The position numbers and the translations under genes are program-made. From Roseobacter sp. SK209-2-6 (GTDB taxonomy: Bacteria; Pseudomonadota; Alphaproteobacteria; Rhodobacterales; Rhodobacteraceae), in the NCBI RefSeq assembly GCF_000169455.1, contig NZ_AAYC01000002.1, positions 62,001 through 126,000 of the forward strand: a stretch of 64,000 nt of DNA, given 5' to 3'. Position 1 is the first letter of the stretch. Each line of letters begins with the position of its first letter. This document shows positions 8,342 to 16,948 of the stretch, piece by piece. The notes under the pieces are model-generated. The model ran no database searches and was not told where the DNA came from. It saw only the letters and a list, made by a program, of their open reading frames with translations.

Positions 8342-9702
8342 CCATGTTGCCGCCCAAACCTCCGTCGCGGCCCGAGCGCGTCTCGCTCTGGCAATATCTG
8401 CGCCTGTTTCGTCAGGACATTCTCTCGGCGCAACCAGCTAAGCTGTACCGCGCCTGGATGGCGGAATTTCGGGCCCCCAGGATCCGTTCCTTCCTGATCA
8501 ACCAGCCCGAATTGTTGCAGCGAGTCCTGAAGGAGGAACCGGATCTCTTCCCGAAATCTGATCGCATCGCCGAAGGGTTGAAGCCTCTGCTGGGGAATTC
8601 GGTGTTCTTGACCAATGGCGAAGCCTGGAAGAGGCAGCGCCGATTGATTGACCCGGCCTTTGAAGGAGGGCGGCTAAAGGAGACATTTCCTGCCATGCGT
8701 GCCGCGGCTGAAGCAGCGGTCAGGAGGCTAGAAAAACAAGTAGCAGAGAATGACACGGTGGAGATTGAAGAGGTCACCAGCCACGCGGCTGCGGATGTGA
8801 TCTTTCGCACCTTGTTTTCAATCCCTATCGAGCATGAAGTTGCGGGAGAGGTGTTTTCGCGCTTCCGCGACTATCAACGCAGCCAGCCTCTGCTGAATCT
8901 CGCGGCCTTCTTGCCGCTGCCCGGCTGGATGCCCCGCTTTTTTCGCCCCGGCACCCTGAGCAATGCCAGAGAGATCCGGGCCCTGATCACCCGGCTGACC
9001 GAAACCCGCATGTCAGAGATCAAGGCGGGAACCGCACCGGATGATCTGGCGACCAAGATCATGTGCGCCAAAGATCCAGAAACGGGCACTGGATTTGATA
9101 CCGAGGAAATGGTGGATCAGGTTGCGATCTTCTTCCTTGCGGGCCATGAAACCAGCGCCTCAGCTTTGGCCTGGGCGCTTTATCTTATGGCGCTTTATCC
9201 GGAATGGCAGGAGAAATTGGAAGAGGAGGCGGCAATCCTCGGAGATGAGAGCTTTGCTGCCGTGTCAAAGCTGCGTCTCAGTCGGGCTGTCTTTCGCGAG
9301 GCCCTGCGGCTTTACCCTCCGGTCCCGATGATGGTGCGGGAGGCGAGTTGTCCGGTTCGTTTTCGCAATCGAGATGTGCCAAAGGGCTCGCAGATTGTTC
9401 TCAGCCCTTGGCACCTGCACCGGCATGAGCGGCTTTGGAATAACCCTGATGGGTTTGACCCAATGCGTTGGCAGAGTGAGAATGGAAAGACGTGTCAGAG
9501 AGAGGCCTATATCCCTTTCTCTGCCGGGCCCAGAGTTTGTACTGGCGCAGGGTTTGCAATGGTTGAAGGGCCACTGATCTTGTCAATGATCCTGCGCGCG
9601 TTCCAATTGGAGAGGATCGAAGGAGATGATCCCGTTCCCGTGGCACATCTGACTGTGCGGGCCAAAAATGGGATACGGTTGAGGTTAGCAAGACGTCGGT
9701 AA
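8338..9702 (+). CDS. Cytochrome P450
   Basis: A soluble-type bacterial P450 monooxygenase of 454 residues. The family marks are all there: the I-helix AGHETSA, the K-helix EALR (ExxR), and the heme-binding loop FSAGPRVCTG with the thiolate ligand at about C401. No N-terminal membrane anchor is visible. The sequence type (QRRLIDPAFEGG near the C-helix) resembles the CYP4/CYP102-like fatty-acid hydroxylating group found in many Proteobacteria, but the substrate cannot be read from sequence. It overlaps the upstream hydrolase gene by four bases. No ferredoxin or reductase partner is encoded nearby, so electrons must come from elsewhere. Confidence 0.93.
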   Translation: MTMLPPKPPSRPERVSLWQYLRLFRQDILSAQPAKLYRAWMAEFRAPRIRSFLINQPELLQRVLKEEPDLFPKSDRIAEGLKPLLGNSVFLTNGEAWKRQRRLIDPAFEGGRLKETFPAMRAAAEAAVRRLEKQVAENDTVEIEEVTSHAAADVIFRTLFSIPIEHEVAGEVFSRFRDYQRSQPLLNLAAFLPLPGWMPRFFRPGTLSNAREIRALITRLTETRMSEIKAGTAPDDLATKIMCAKDPETGTGFDTEEMVDQVAIFFLAGHETSASALAWALYLMALYPEWQEKLEEEAAILGDESFAAVSKLRLSRAVFREALRLYPPVPMMVREASCPVRFRNRDVPKGSQIVLSPWHLHRHERLWNNPDGFDPMRWQSENGKTCQREAYIPFSAGPRVCTGAGFAMVEGPLILSMILRAFQLERIEGDDPVPVAHLTVRAKNGIRLRLARRR

Positions 9703-9710
9703 GAGTAGGT

Positions 9711-9758
9711 AAGAAAATTCAGCAATTTTCTTGCCGAAATTTCTTTTTCAAGAAATTT
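9711..9758. terminator. Twin AT-rich hairpins between convergent genes
   Basis: Two perfect 9-bp stem-loops stand side by side: AAGAAAATT/AATTTTCTT (9711-9732) and AAATTTCTT/AAGAAATTT (9737-9758), each with a 4-base loop. They fill the gap between the convergent P450 and the gene ending at 9760 and probably terminate transcription from both sides. Confidence 0.55.
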
Positions 9759-9759
9759 G

Positions 9760-9981
9760 TCAGCGGATGATCTTGATCGGTTCTTGATTACAGAAAATGA
9801 CGATTTGATTTGCATTCTCAACCGCATGAAAGCCGCGGCGATCCAGTTCCTGGCAGAAATTCTCCCAGCCAATGTGACGCATGATATCGCGTTTGTGGCG
9901 CCGGACCACGCCTCCTTTGGCCGCGGATTGTGACTGAAAAATCTGGATGAGCCACCTTTGCGAGGCTTGGGAAAGTTTCAT
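9760..9981 (-). CDS. Conserved small hypothetical protein (Rhodobacteraceae)
   Basis: A 73-residue basic protein beginning MKLSQASQRWLIQIFQSQ. I recall close relatives in many roseobacters, sometimes labelled as an anthranilate isomerase, but it is far too short for that enzyme and shows none of its fold. The start at 9981 is supported by AAAGGAG about 10 bases upstream. It is the last of three small minus-strand genes downstream of fumC. Function unknown; the repeated RRH and HKRD segments suggest possible nucleic-acid binding, which is speculation. Confidence 0.6.
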   Translation of the reverse strand: MKLSQASQRWLIQIFQSQSAAKGGVVRRHKRDIMRHIGWENFCQELDRRGFHAVENANQIVIFCNQEPIKIIR

Positions 9982-10007
9982 TGTTGAAAATCTCCTTTTG
10001 GGGTCGT

Positions 10008-10229
10008 TTAGCTCTCCGTGAGTTTGCGCAGGACGAACAGGCGGATTGCGGAGGCCAGACCACAATCGGCACCACGCGCTGCATCAATCTCGGCCGCCAG
10101 ATCATTGATTGGGCGCGACTCCCGTTCGGCGATTTGGCGAAAAGCCTGCCAGAACTCATCCTCCAGCGAAACCGAGGTGCGATGTCCCTTAAGGGTGAGC
10201 GAGCGTTTTTGGGGGCGCTGGAACTGCAT
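10008..10229 (-). CDS. Ribbon-helix-helix domain protein
   Basis: A 73-residue protein with the RHH pattern: a short basic strand (KRSLTLKGHRTSVSLED) followed by two helices (EFWQAFRQIAERESRP and INDLAAEIDAARG). Proteins of this group in Rhodobacterales are often labelled as aryl-sulfate sulfotransferase by misannotation. It probably binds DNA as a dimer. It starts 10 bases after the stop of the DUF4169 gene, so the two are likely co-translated downstream of fumC. Its targets are unknown. Confidence 0.72.
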   Translation of the reverse strand: MQFQRPQKRSLTLKGHRTSVSLEDEFWQAFRQIAERESRPINDLAAEIDAARGADCGLASAIRLFVLRKLTES

Positions 10230-10238
10230 CAGAACCGG

Positions 10239-10415
10239 TCACTCGTCCAGCTTGTGACCATCAAGATTGCGATCACGTTTTTCAATGCTTGAACTTTCCT
10301 GCTGCTTCTCCGCTTTGCTGCGGCCAAATTTCACGGCGTTGCTATCGGCCTGCGCCTTTTTCTCGGCGCGGGATTTGGTTTTGCGAAAGCGGTTCAGGTT
10401 TACGATCTCAGCCAT
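10239..10415 (-). CDS. DUF4169 family protein
   Basis: A 58-residue, highly charged protein starting MAEIVNLNRFRKTKSRAEKK, the typical opening of DUF4169. Its end (RDRNLDGHKLDE) is also typical of the family. The rest is a basic coiled helix rich in Lys, Arg, Glu and Gln. No function is known. I chose the ATG at 10415 rather than a TTG at 10436 because family members begin with MAE. The order fumC - DUF4169 - RHH protein recurs in this bacterial family. Confidence 0.75.
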   Translation of the reverse strand: MAEIVNLNRFRKTKSRAEKKAQADSNAVKFGRSKAEKQQESSSIEKRDRNLDGHKLDE

Positions 10416-10463
10416 TCCTTCAGCATAGCCGATCAATTAAGGAAGACCAGCCTAGTCCCCGTA

Positions 10464-10507
10464 AGGAAAAAGAAAAAGGCGCCCGTGGGAAACCCCAGGG
10501 CGCCTTT
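10464..10507 (-). terminator. Terminator downstream of fumC
   Basis: AAAGGCGCCC (10475-10484) pairs with GGGCGCCTTT (10498-10507), with an inner TGGG/CCCA extension. Read on the minus strand the stem is followed by TTTTTCTTTTTCC, a good U-run, 27 bases after the fumC stop. Confidence 0.88.
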
Positions 10508-10533
10508 CCTTACCTATTTTCGAAAGAAGGCAA

Positions 10534-11928
10534 TCAGGCTTTGGGCCCGATCATTTGTTCAGGTCTGACAACCGCGTCAAAGGTCTCTGCATCGACAAAG
10601 CCCAGGGCAATCGCTTCTTCCTTCAAGGTGGTGCCGTTCTTGTGTGCGGTCTTGGCAACCTTGGTGGCATTGTCATAGCCAATTGTGGGCGCCAGGGCTG
10701 TCACCAGCATCAGGCTTTCCTTCATCAGCTTGTCAATACGGGGCTCGTTGGCCTGAATGCCGTTCAGCATCCGCTCGGTGAAGCTGTCAGCCACATCCCC
10801 CAAAAGCTGCATGGATTGCAGCAGGTTGTAGGACATCATGGGGTTATAGACGTTGAGCTCAAAATGCCCCTGGCTGCCCGCAAAGGTCATAGCGGCATTG
10901 TTGCCCATGACATGGGCCGCAACCTGGGTCATGGCCTCTGCTTGGGTCGGGTTTACCTTGCCCGGCATGATGGAGGATCCTGGCTCATTCTCCGGCAGGA
11001 TCAATTCCCCCAAGCCCGAGCGCGGACCGGAGCCGAGGAAGCGGATGTCATTGGCAATCTTGTACATCGCCCCCGCAACGGTCGCCAGCGCGCCGGACAT
11101 GAAGACCATGGCGTCATGGGCGGCCAGGGCTTCGAACTTATTGGGTGCGGTGACAAAGGGCAGGCCGGTGATCTCGGCCATATTGGCCGCGACTTTCTCA
11201 CCCCAACCGACCTGAGTGTTGAGGCCGGTGCCAACGGCGGTTCCACCCTGGGCCAGCTCATAGATACCGGGCAGGGCGGCCTCAACCCGAGAGATGCCCT
11301 GACGGACCTGATGTGCGTAACCGCCAAATTCTTGGCCCAGGGTTAGCGGGGTTGCATCCTGGGTATGGGTGCGGCCGATCTTGATGATGTCCTTGAACTC
11401 TTCGGACTTGGCTTCCAGCCCCTCGGCCAGCTTGGTGAGGCCCGGCAGCAGCACATCACGCACAGTCATCGCAGCGGCGATATGCATTGCCGTGGGGAAG
11501 GTGTCGTTAGAAGACTGGCCCATGTTGCAATGATCATTGGGATGGACCGGGTCCTTGGAACCGATCACGCCGCCCAGGATCTCGATCGCGCGGTTGGCGA
11601 TCACCTCGTTGGAGTTCATGTTGGATTGGGTGCCGGAACCGGTCTGCCAGACCACCAGCGGGAAATTGTCGTCAAACTTGCCCGCAACCACTTCGCTGGC
11701 GGCCTGAATGACCGCTTCGCCAATCTTGGCATCCAGCTTGCCGCTTTCCTTGTTGGCCATGGCACAGGCCTGTTTGATCACACCCAGCGCGCGCACGATG
11801 GCGACGGGCTGTTTCTCCCAGCCGATGGGGAAATTCATGATCGAACGCTGGGTCTGCGCGCCCCAATACTTGTCAGAAGGAACTTCGAGCGGACCAAAGC
11901 TGTCGGTTTCGGTGCGGGTGTTGGACAT
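10534..11928 (-). CDS. fumC: Class II fumarate hydratase
   Basis: Iron-independent fumarase of the TCA cycle, interconverting fumarate and malate in the cytoplasm as a homotetramer. At 464 residues it has normal length. The superfamily signature [13 protein letters not shown] (with the catalytic serine loop) is present, as are [14 protein letters not shown] and the [17 protein letters not shown] segment holding the catalytic histidine region. GGAG lies about 10 bases before the ATG. Downstream, past a strong terminator, come the DUF4169 and RHH genes on the same strand. Confidence 0.98.
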   Translation of the reverse strand: MSNTRTETDSFGPLEVPSDKYWGAQTQRSIMNFPIGWEKQPVAIVRALGVIKQACAMANKESGKLDAKIGEAVIQAASEVVAGKFDDNFPLVVWQTGSGTQSNMNSNEVIANRAIEILGGVIGSKDPVHPNDHCNMGQSSNDTFPTAMHIAAAMTVRDVLLPGLTKLAEGLEAKSEEFKDIIKIGRTHTQDATPLTLGQEFGGYAHQVRQGISRVEAALPGIYELAQGGTAVGTGLNTQVGWGEKVAANMAEITGLPFVTAPNKFEALAAHDAMVFMSGALATVAGAMYKIANDIRFLGSGPRSGLGELILPENEPGSSIMPGKVNPTQAEAMTQVAAHVMGNNAAMTFAGSQGHFELNVYNPMMSYNLLQSMQLLGDVADSFTERMLNGIQANEPRIDKLMKESLMLVTALAPTIGYDNATKVAKTAHKNGTTLKEEAIALGFVDAETFDAVVRPEQMIGPKA

Positions 11929-12177
11929 TGTGTCTGTCTCCGTCTGTATGCCGTTGCATGCCGTCTAGCCGCTGCGCGTCGCAGGCGCAATTGGCCAGTT
12001 GCGCGCAGCATAATGAAATGCGCCCGAGGGTATAGTGAGAATTCACCACAATAGATTGTTTCATGTCATTGTTATGCTGGACGCAGGGGCTAGAATGCTT
12101 GTACCGCGGGATCAAAGCCTTGGTCGATTTTTCAGGAACGTGAATTGAGGAAGGGCAGCGCAATGCAGGGAGGCACG

Positions 12178-12759
12178 ATGAACAGCCACAAAGACAGGCC
12201 AGTTGGTGTTCTAGACGGGCTGCAGAGGTTCTGCGCCACTGTGTTTTGCGCATTGATCTTTTTTCTTGGCAGCAATCTGCCTCTGGCCGCATCCGGGATA
12301 GAGGGTTTCCTAGGAAACTATACAGGCTCAGCAGAAGTTTTAGGACCGGACGGTGAACCAAGTACGCGGGACCTGAGTGTTGAGATTGCCGAGACAAAAA
12401 AGGGGTTTTCCGTACGCTGGAGCTCGATCACGGAAAAGCGGAGAGGGAACCGAAAGGAAAAAAGTTATCAAGTGGAGTTTGTCCACAGCAATCGGCGCGG
12501 TGTTTTTTCTGCGGCAATGCAGCGCAACCTTTTTGGCCATGAGGTGCAGCTGGACCCAATGAAAGGGGAGCCCTATGTCTGGGCGCGAATCGAGGGGGAT
12601 ACGCTGACGGTCTTTTCAATGTTCATCTATGAGAACGGTGACTATGAGATGCAACAATATGACCGCAGTCTAAGCGCTGAAGGCCTCGATCTGGACTACA
12701 CCGCCCACCGCAATGGCGTGCTTGTCAGGCAGATCCAGACCACGCTGAAAAGACAGTAG
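12178..12759 (+). CDS. Exported hypothetical protein
   Basis: A 193-residue protein with a signal peptide (hydrophobic stretch FCATVFCALIFFLGSNLPLA, likely cleavage after AAS) and a mature part predicted to be beta-rich: GNYTGSAEVLG, DLSVEIAETKKGFSVRW, LTVFSMFIYENGDYEMQQYD. This looks like a small lipocalin- or DUF-like beta-barrel in the periplasm, but I do not recognise the family. The start at 12178 is set by GGGAGG five bases upstream; earlier in-frame ATG and TTG codons lack this. It stands alone between fumC (divergent) and the sspB terminator. Confidence 0.7.
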   Translation: MNSHKDRPVGVLDGLQRFCATVFCALIFFLGSNLPLAASGIEGFLGNYTGSAEVLGPDGEPSTRDLSVEIAETKKGFSVRWSSITEKRRGNRKEKSYQVEFVHSNRRGVFSAAMQRNLFGHEVQLDPMKGEPYVWARIEGDTLTVFSMFIYENGDYEMQQYDRSLSAEGLDLDYTAHRNGVLVRQIQTTLKRQ

Positions 12760-12930
12760 CTGGCTTCGTGGTGTGTTAAAATCGGTTGTCAAAACCGATC
12801 CTAAAATCGTTTCCAAGGAACCTCACGCTCAAAAAACTCAGTTCTGATCTGCCTACCTCATCTTTGAGCCAGTCTTTTGGGGAGTGCGAATAGGGCACTG
12901 GAATTTCAACGTCTATTTCTGCATTCAACG

Positions 12931-12963
12931 AAAAGGCCTGTCTCCCTTTGGGAAAGACAGGCC
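12931..12963 (-). terminator. Terminator downstream of sspB
   Basis: GGCCTGTCT (12935-12943) pairs with AGACAGGCC (12955-12963), and CCC/GGG extends the stem inside. On the minus strand it is followed by TTTT, about 80 bases after the sspB stop. Confidence 0.8.
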
Positions 12964-13042
12964 AAATCGGAGCCTATGACGGGCTGCAGCAGAGAGGCGG
13001 CGCCAAGTCTTCAAACTGGCTTTGCCTCAGCAATGTGCTACG

Positions 13043-13516
13043 CTATTTTCGAAAGCTGTCGAGAGAGACAACATCGGCCTCTGCCGGTTTCTTAGGCTCT
13101 TCAGCCTCATCGCCTTCTTCGACGATCTCTTCGCTCTCGTCCTCATCTTCCCCAGCCTGTTCATCGGCGGTTTCGAACCGCAGACCGAATTCGACTGATG
13201 GATCGACAAAGGTCTCGATCGAATCATAGGGGATGTAGAGTGGCTCTGGCGCATCGCCAAAGTTCAGGGTGACGCCAAACCCATCCTCATCCACAGTCAG
13301 ATTGTCATACCAATGTTGCATCACCACCGTCATTTCACCGGGATAGCGATCCTTTAGCCAGTCTGCCAATTGGGCATCTGGGTGGTTGGTGTCGAAGGTG
13401 ATGAAAAAATGGTGATTACCCGGCAATCCGTGATCTACGACCTCCTGCAGGACGTTGCGGATGAGGCCACGCATGGCGTTGTGCATCAGATTGCCGTAAT
13501 CGATTTCTCGGGACAT
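13043..13516 (-). CDS. sspB: ClpXP adaptor SspB (alphaproteobacterial type)
   Basis: Adaptor that tethers ssrA-tagged proteins to the ClpXP protease. The N-terminal domain (about residues 1-115, MSREIDYGNLMHNAMRGLIRNVL and HHFFITFDTNHPDAQL) binds the tag; a long acidic linker (DEQAGEDEDESEEIVEEGDE) leads to the C-terminal ClpX-binding tail ADVVSLDSFRK. The 157-residue length and acidic linker match SspB-alpha. I start at 13516 (MSREIDYG) rather than 13549. The tmRNA that adds the tag is encoded about 3 kb away (16570-16886), so both parts of this rescue route are in the window. Confidence 0.92.
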   Translation of the reverse strand: MSREIDYGNLMHNAMRGLIRNVLQEVVDHGLPGNHHFFITFDTNHPDAQLADWLKDRYPGEMTVVMQHWYDNLTVDEDGFGVTLNFGDAPEPLYIPYDSIETFVDPSVEFGLRFETADEQAGEDEDESEEIVEEGDEAEEPKKPAEADVVSLDSFRK

Positions 13517-13628
13517 GTAAGCTACCCTGTTACTTTGCTGCACCAGCATAGGTGATTTTACCGGAAACTAAAGAGCAGGAGCGCAGCCCCAGCGCATTTT
13601 CTTAAGTGGTGACAACTGGAAACTGGGA

Positions 13629-14897
13629 TCACAGGCCCTGCAGCACCGGCACTAGAACAAAGCCGACGATGGACATGGCTGCCAGAAGCCAAACCATGCG
13701 CCCCTTGAGGAGCCAAGCAAGGAGCGGAGCAAGAAGCACAAGCGAAAAGGCGGGGAGATCGAGGCTGGAAACCTCTGGCCAGCTGAAGGAGAGAGGCCCA
13801 AGAGATAGATCCGTCACTCTCTGAAAGAGAACATGTAGCATAAACCAGGTCATGAGGTTCAAAATGACGCCCGTCACCGTGGCGGTGATCGCCTTGAGTG
13901 CGGCACCCAGGCGGGGCAGGCCGGCAAGGCGCTCCACATAGGGGGCAGCCGCAAAGATCCACAAAAAACAGGGCGCAAATGTCGCCCAAAGCGCAGTTGC
14001 GCCTGCAGCAAGGAACAGTGGGAACCCACCTGCCTTGAGGCCTGAGAGCATGGCGACAAACTGGGTCACCAGAATCAGGGGGCCGGGTGTCGTCTCTGCC
14101 AGGCCGAGGGCATCGATCATCTCTCCGGCAGTGATCCAGCCGTGCTGCTCCACCACGGTTTGGCTAATATAGGCCAAAACCGCATAGGCGCCGCCAAAGC
14201 TTACCACCGCCAGTTTGGCAAAGAACCATCCGATATCGGCCAGAAACTCAAACCCAAAGAGACTGAGCAGGACCAGGGGCGTGAGCCAGATCGCGGACCA
14301 CAAGAGAACCACTGGCAGAGGATTGCGATGAGGGGCCGAACTCTGGGAATTAAGCTGCGTGGAAGCCTTGTCTGGCCACAACAGGCCGATCGCTCCGGCG
14401 CTCAGAATGACCAGGGGAAAGGGGAGGCCGAGCAGAAACAGGCCGACAAAGCCAAAGAGAGCCAGGAGCCAATCTCGGCCGCGCTTCAGGGCCTTGTGGC
14501 TGAGACGCCAGAGCGCCTGCAAGACAATGACCACCACCGCGGCTTTTACCCCCAAGAAGGCGGCTTGTACGCCGGGCAGTGTGCCAAACTGGACATAGAG
14601 CCAAACCAGAGTGGCGATGACAAAAGCACCGGGCAGCACAAAGAGCAGCCCGGCCAGTAGCCCACCCAGCAAGCCGCGCAGGCGCCAGCCGGTATAGGTG
14701 CAGAGCTGCATGGCTTCGGGTCCAGGCAGCAGCATGCAAAAGGACAGACCCCGCAGGAAACTTTCCTCGTCCAGCCAGGGTCGTTCCTCCACCAATTCAC
14801 GGTGCATGACCGCAATTTGCGCGGCGGGGCCTCCAAAGCTCATCAGCCCGATTCTTCCGAATACGCGCAACATTTCCTGCCAAGAGACTTGGGTCAT
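13629..14897 (-). CDS. chrA: Chromate transporter ChrA
   Basis: An inner-membrane transporter of the CHR family (422 residues, two homologous halves of about 200 residues, roughly 10-12 helices) that exports chromate. Both halves carry the family motif: GRIGLMSFGGPAAQIAVMH at the N-terminus and FAKLAVVSFGGAYAVLAYI in the second half, each followed by the FxxGLxxCxxLPGP-like segment (LSFCMLLPGPEAMQL; LAETTPGPLILVTQFV). The ATG overlaps the chrB stop by four bases, so the two are translated together. Confidence 0.95.
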   Translation of the reverse strand: MTQVSWQEMLRVFGRIGLMSFGGPAAQIAVMHRELVEERPWLDEESFLRGLSFCMLLPGPEAMQLCTYTGWRLRGLLGGLLAGLLFVLPGAFVIATLVWLYVQFGTLPGVQAAFLGVKAAVVVIVLQALWRLSHKALKRGRDWLLALFGFVGLFLLGLPFPLVILSAGAIGLLWPDKASTQLNSQSSAPHRNPLPVVLLWSAIWLTPLVLLSLFGFEFLADIGWFFAKLAVVSFGGAYAVLAYISQTVVEQHGWITAGEMIDALGLAETTPGPLILVTQFVAMLSGLKAGGFPLFLAAGATALWATFAPCFLWIFAAAPYVERLAGLPRLGAALKAITATVTGVILNLMTWFMLHVLFQRVTDLSLGPLSFSWPEVSSLDLPAFSLVLLAPLLAWLLKGRMVWLLAAMSIVGFVLVPVLQGL

Positions 14898-15709
14898 TGG
14901 TGTTTTTCCGAAGGCCAGTTGTGGCTTTCTCCCTGGCCGTCGCGGGCCCAGCGATAAAGCGCATCATAGAGGGGCAGCCCAGCTGCCAATTGTTGGTGGT
15001 CATCGCGGAACTGGCGCGAGAGACCAACCGAAAGCGCCAGAAGGCCCGCAGCCTCTGGGGCGAGCTGATGCTGTTTGGTATCCGCCGCCCGGACAACCAG
15101 CGCCAGCCGATCCAGCGCTTCCGTATGCAGGCCGAACTCATCCAGCATGGTGTCAAAGCTGCAGTTCTCCCCCCTGTGCGACCAGAAGCCGCCCTCGGTG
15201 TCAAAGGGCGTGGCACCAAAGCGCTCGGCCACCAGAACGACCTCTGCTGGGGCAACAAAGAGGAACCGCGCCTCGGGATCAACAAAGCGCCGGATCAGCC
15301 AGGGGCAGGCGATACGGTCAATCTTGGGTCGGTGCCGCGTGACCCAGAGGCTGGGAGCGTCAGGATTTCCGGGCAGGGCGCCATAGGGTACACGCGGCGC
15401 AGCGGGCAGGGCCTTCCAGGCTTCTGTGCCGCCTTTCAGATACTCGGCAACCAGGCCTTCGCTCCGCAGCCAGCTGGCCATCCCCTGTGATAGCTTCTTG
15501 CCCTTCTGGCAGGCCAGGATGCTGGGCGATCCCGCAAGCCTTTGGATCAGGCCTTCGGGATCTTTGGGATCATGACGAAAGGAGCCAGGGATCAGATAGG
15601 GATCCTCGGCAAAATCCTCGGGTGTGCGAATATCCACAATGCATGAGGCACCGGGAATACCGATCAGGCGGGTCAATTGGGCAGGGGCGATTTCATTTGG
15701 GGCAGCCAT
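14894..15709 (-). CDS. chrB: Rhodanese-ChrB domain fusion, chromate resistance protein
   Basis: A 271-residue two-domain protein. Residues of about 1-105 form a rhodanese-like domain with its loop cysteine (C67 in ILACQKGKK); the rest is the ChrB C-terminal domain (WVTRHRPKIDRIACPWLIRRFVDPEARF), which in ChrB acts in chromate-dependent regulation or resistance. This differs from classical ChrB, where the N-terminal part is a DNA-binding region. The start at 15709 (MAAPNE) has GAGGAG eight bases upstream; ATG 15715 would be too close to it. It overlaps chrA by four bases, which supports a chromate role. DNA binding is therefore doubtful here. Confidence 0.88.
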   Translation of the reverse strand: MAAPNEIAPAQLTRLIGIPGASCIVDIRTPEDFAEDPYLIPGSFRHDPKDPEGLIQRLAGSPSILACQKGKKLSQGMASWLRSEGLVAEYLKGGTEAWKALPAAPRVPYGALPGNPDAPSLWVTRHRPKIDRIACPWLIRRFVDPEARFLFVAPAEVVLVAERFGATPFDTEGGFWSHRGENCSFDTMLDEFGLHTEALDRLALVVRAADTKQHQLAPEAAGLLALSVGLSRQFRDDHQQLAAGLPLYDALYRWARDGQGESHNWPSEKHQ

Positions 15710-15879
15710 AGGCATGTCTCCTCGCGCGCAAGGGTGAACATGCGAACCTTGGGCTTGGCGCCTCACGGGGCGTTCGCGGCACTCCCCAGGGTTTCTGTCA
15801 TAAAAAGATGCGGCGGAGATGTCCAGCTTGGAACGCGACTGTGCAGCGACCCTGGCCCATAGGGTTCGGCTTCAGTGCC

Positions 15880-16311
15880 TTACTTCAAGACCAGCTTTTG
15901 ACCCGATAGGCAACTGGCCAGGGTCTCTGGTGGCAGCAGACCCTGTTTTTCGAACAGGGTGACATAATCCGCATGACTCTGGACTTCGGCGATCTTGTCA
16001 CCCTCAAAACGCACCATCATGTGGTCTGTTATCTCGAATGCTTCGCCGGTTTCCAAAGAGGAGGTCATCAGGATCACTTTGGCGGCAATCCAATCGCCTT
16101 CTTCGATGGTCAGGCCAATACGGTACTGAGAGGGGCCTGTCTGGCTGGCCAGGGCTGGCACCAGATCACCGAGTTCGCGTTTTTCCACCGGAACCTGCGT
16201 CAGCAGCCCCTGCACAGTTGCATCCTCTGTCATCCAGAGATCAAGAGCGGATCGGCTATGCTCGCCAAAGGCGGCATTCAGCCAGCTCAACAGGATCTCA
16301 GCCTTGGTCAT
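15880..16311 (-). CDS. SnoaL/NTF2-like protein
   Basis: A 143-residue protein fitting the NTF2-like (SnoaL, ketosteroid-isomerase-like) fold: an N-terminal helix (AEILLSWLNAAFGEHSRSALDLWMTEDATVQG), mid strands, and the closing MMVRFEGDKIAEVQSHADYVTLFEKQGLLPPE typical of SnoaL-like polyketide cyclase relatives. AAGGAAG before ATG 16311 fixes the start; the longer frame from 16374 has no such site. Catalytic role and substrate unknown. It lies between chrB (140 bases upstream on the plus map) and the tmRNA gene. Confidence 0.75.
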   Translation of the reverse strand: MTKAEILLSWLNAAFGEHSRSALDLWMTEDATVQGLLTQVPVEKRELGDLVPALASQTGPSQYRIGLTIEEGDWIAAKVILMTSSLETGEAFEITDHMMVRFEGDKIAEVQSHADYVTLFEKQGLLPPETLASCLSGQKLVLK

Positions 16312-16569
16312 TGGATCTTCCTTAGTCGTCGAAGAAAAGGTGCGTGCGAAATGCGAATTTTTCCTTAACCACATGCGTGAAGCAAGTACAAACGCAAAAG
16401 CCCTTAAGAATATGAGGATGACGTTAGGTTAACTTGTGGGGCGGGCATCCGCATATCTTTTGCAAATTGGGCTTGCCGCGTCGGTTCCGCGCTCAACCAA
16501 TCACTGTTTCAAGCGGAGTTTTCTTTCCAGGGCAGGAAGATAGGGAGGAGCGGGAAAGTGCAAGCAGGT

Positions 16570-16886
16570 TAAAGTGCAGGTTTCTGTTGCCAGGTACCTG
16601 CGAACCCCGCCTCACGCGGCTAGGCGAGAGGACTTAGTTTCGGCGACCCGAACTGCTTACGCAGCCAGAGCCATTGCCGGAGCACGATTGTCATTTGCAA
16701 TTGTACAGTTTTCGCCGATAACGGTGGCAGACAGCCGAGACAAAGCTAACCCCTTTAGACGTCCGTCGATCCTATTTCGACCCCTTGATGCCCAAATGAA
16801 GCATGGTTGGTGGAGTCGCCGGGTACCGCCCCCGGGTCCGATCCGTTTATTACGAGCGCATTTATGTCCATAGTTCCCGAGGGAAC
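16570..16886 (-). ncRNA. ssrA: Two-piece (circularly permuted) tmRNA
   Basis: This is the alphaproteobacterial permuted tmRNA gene. Read on the minus strand, the acceptor piece comes first and ends CGACTCCACCA at 16808, with a T-stem CCGGG/CCCGG around a 7-base loop. A 23-base spacer (16807-16785) follows. The coding piece starts GGGGTCGAAATAGG at 16784. GGGGTCG pairs with CGACTCC, including the G3-U pair that marks alanine acceptance. The tag frame runs 16698-16657 and encodes ANDNRAPAMALAA then TAA. A protein-like open frame covering this DNA is only a by-product. The outer ends (about 16886 and 16570) are estimated from a promoter and from the last recognisable stems. Confidence 0.93.
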
Positions 16887-16892
16887 ATCCTT

Positions 16893-16921
16893 GAAATAGG
16901 ATGAGACGGAAGGATTTGCAA
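16893..16921 (-). promoter_or_regulatory. Candidate sigma-70 promoter of ssrA
   Basis: On the minus strand, TTGCAA (16921-16916) and TATTTC (16898-16893) are 17 bases apart, placing a start near 16886, just before the acceptor piece. The boxes are moderately good matches. Confidence 0.5.
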
Positions 16922-16948
16922 GGGCTTCTGGCAGGTCCAAGGCGGCAT

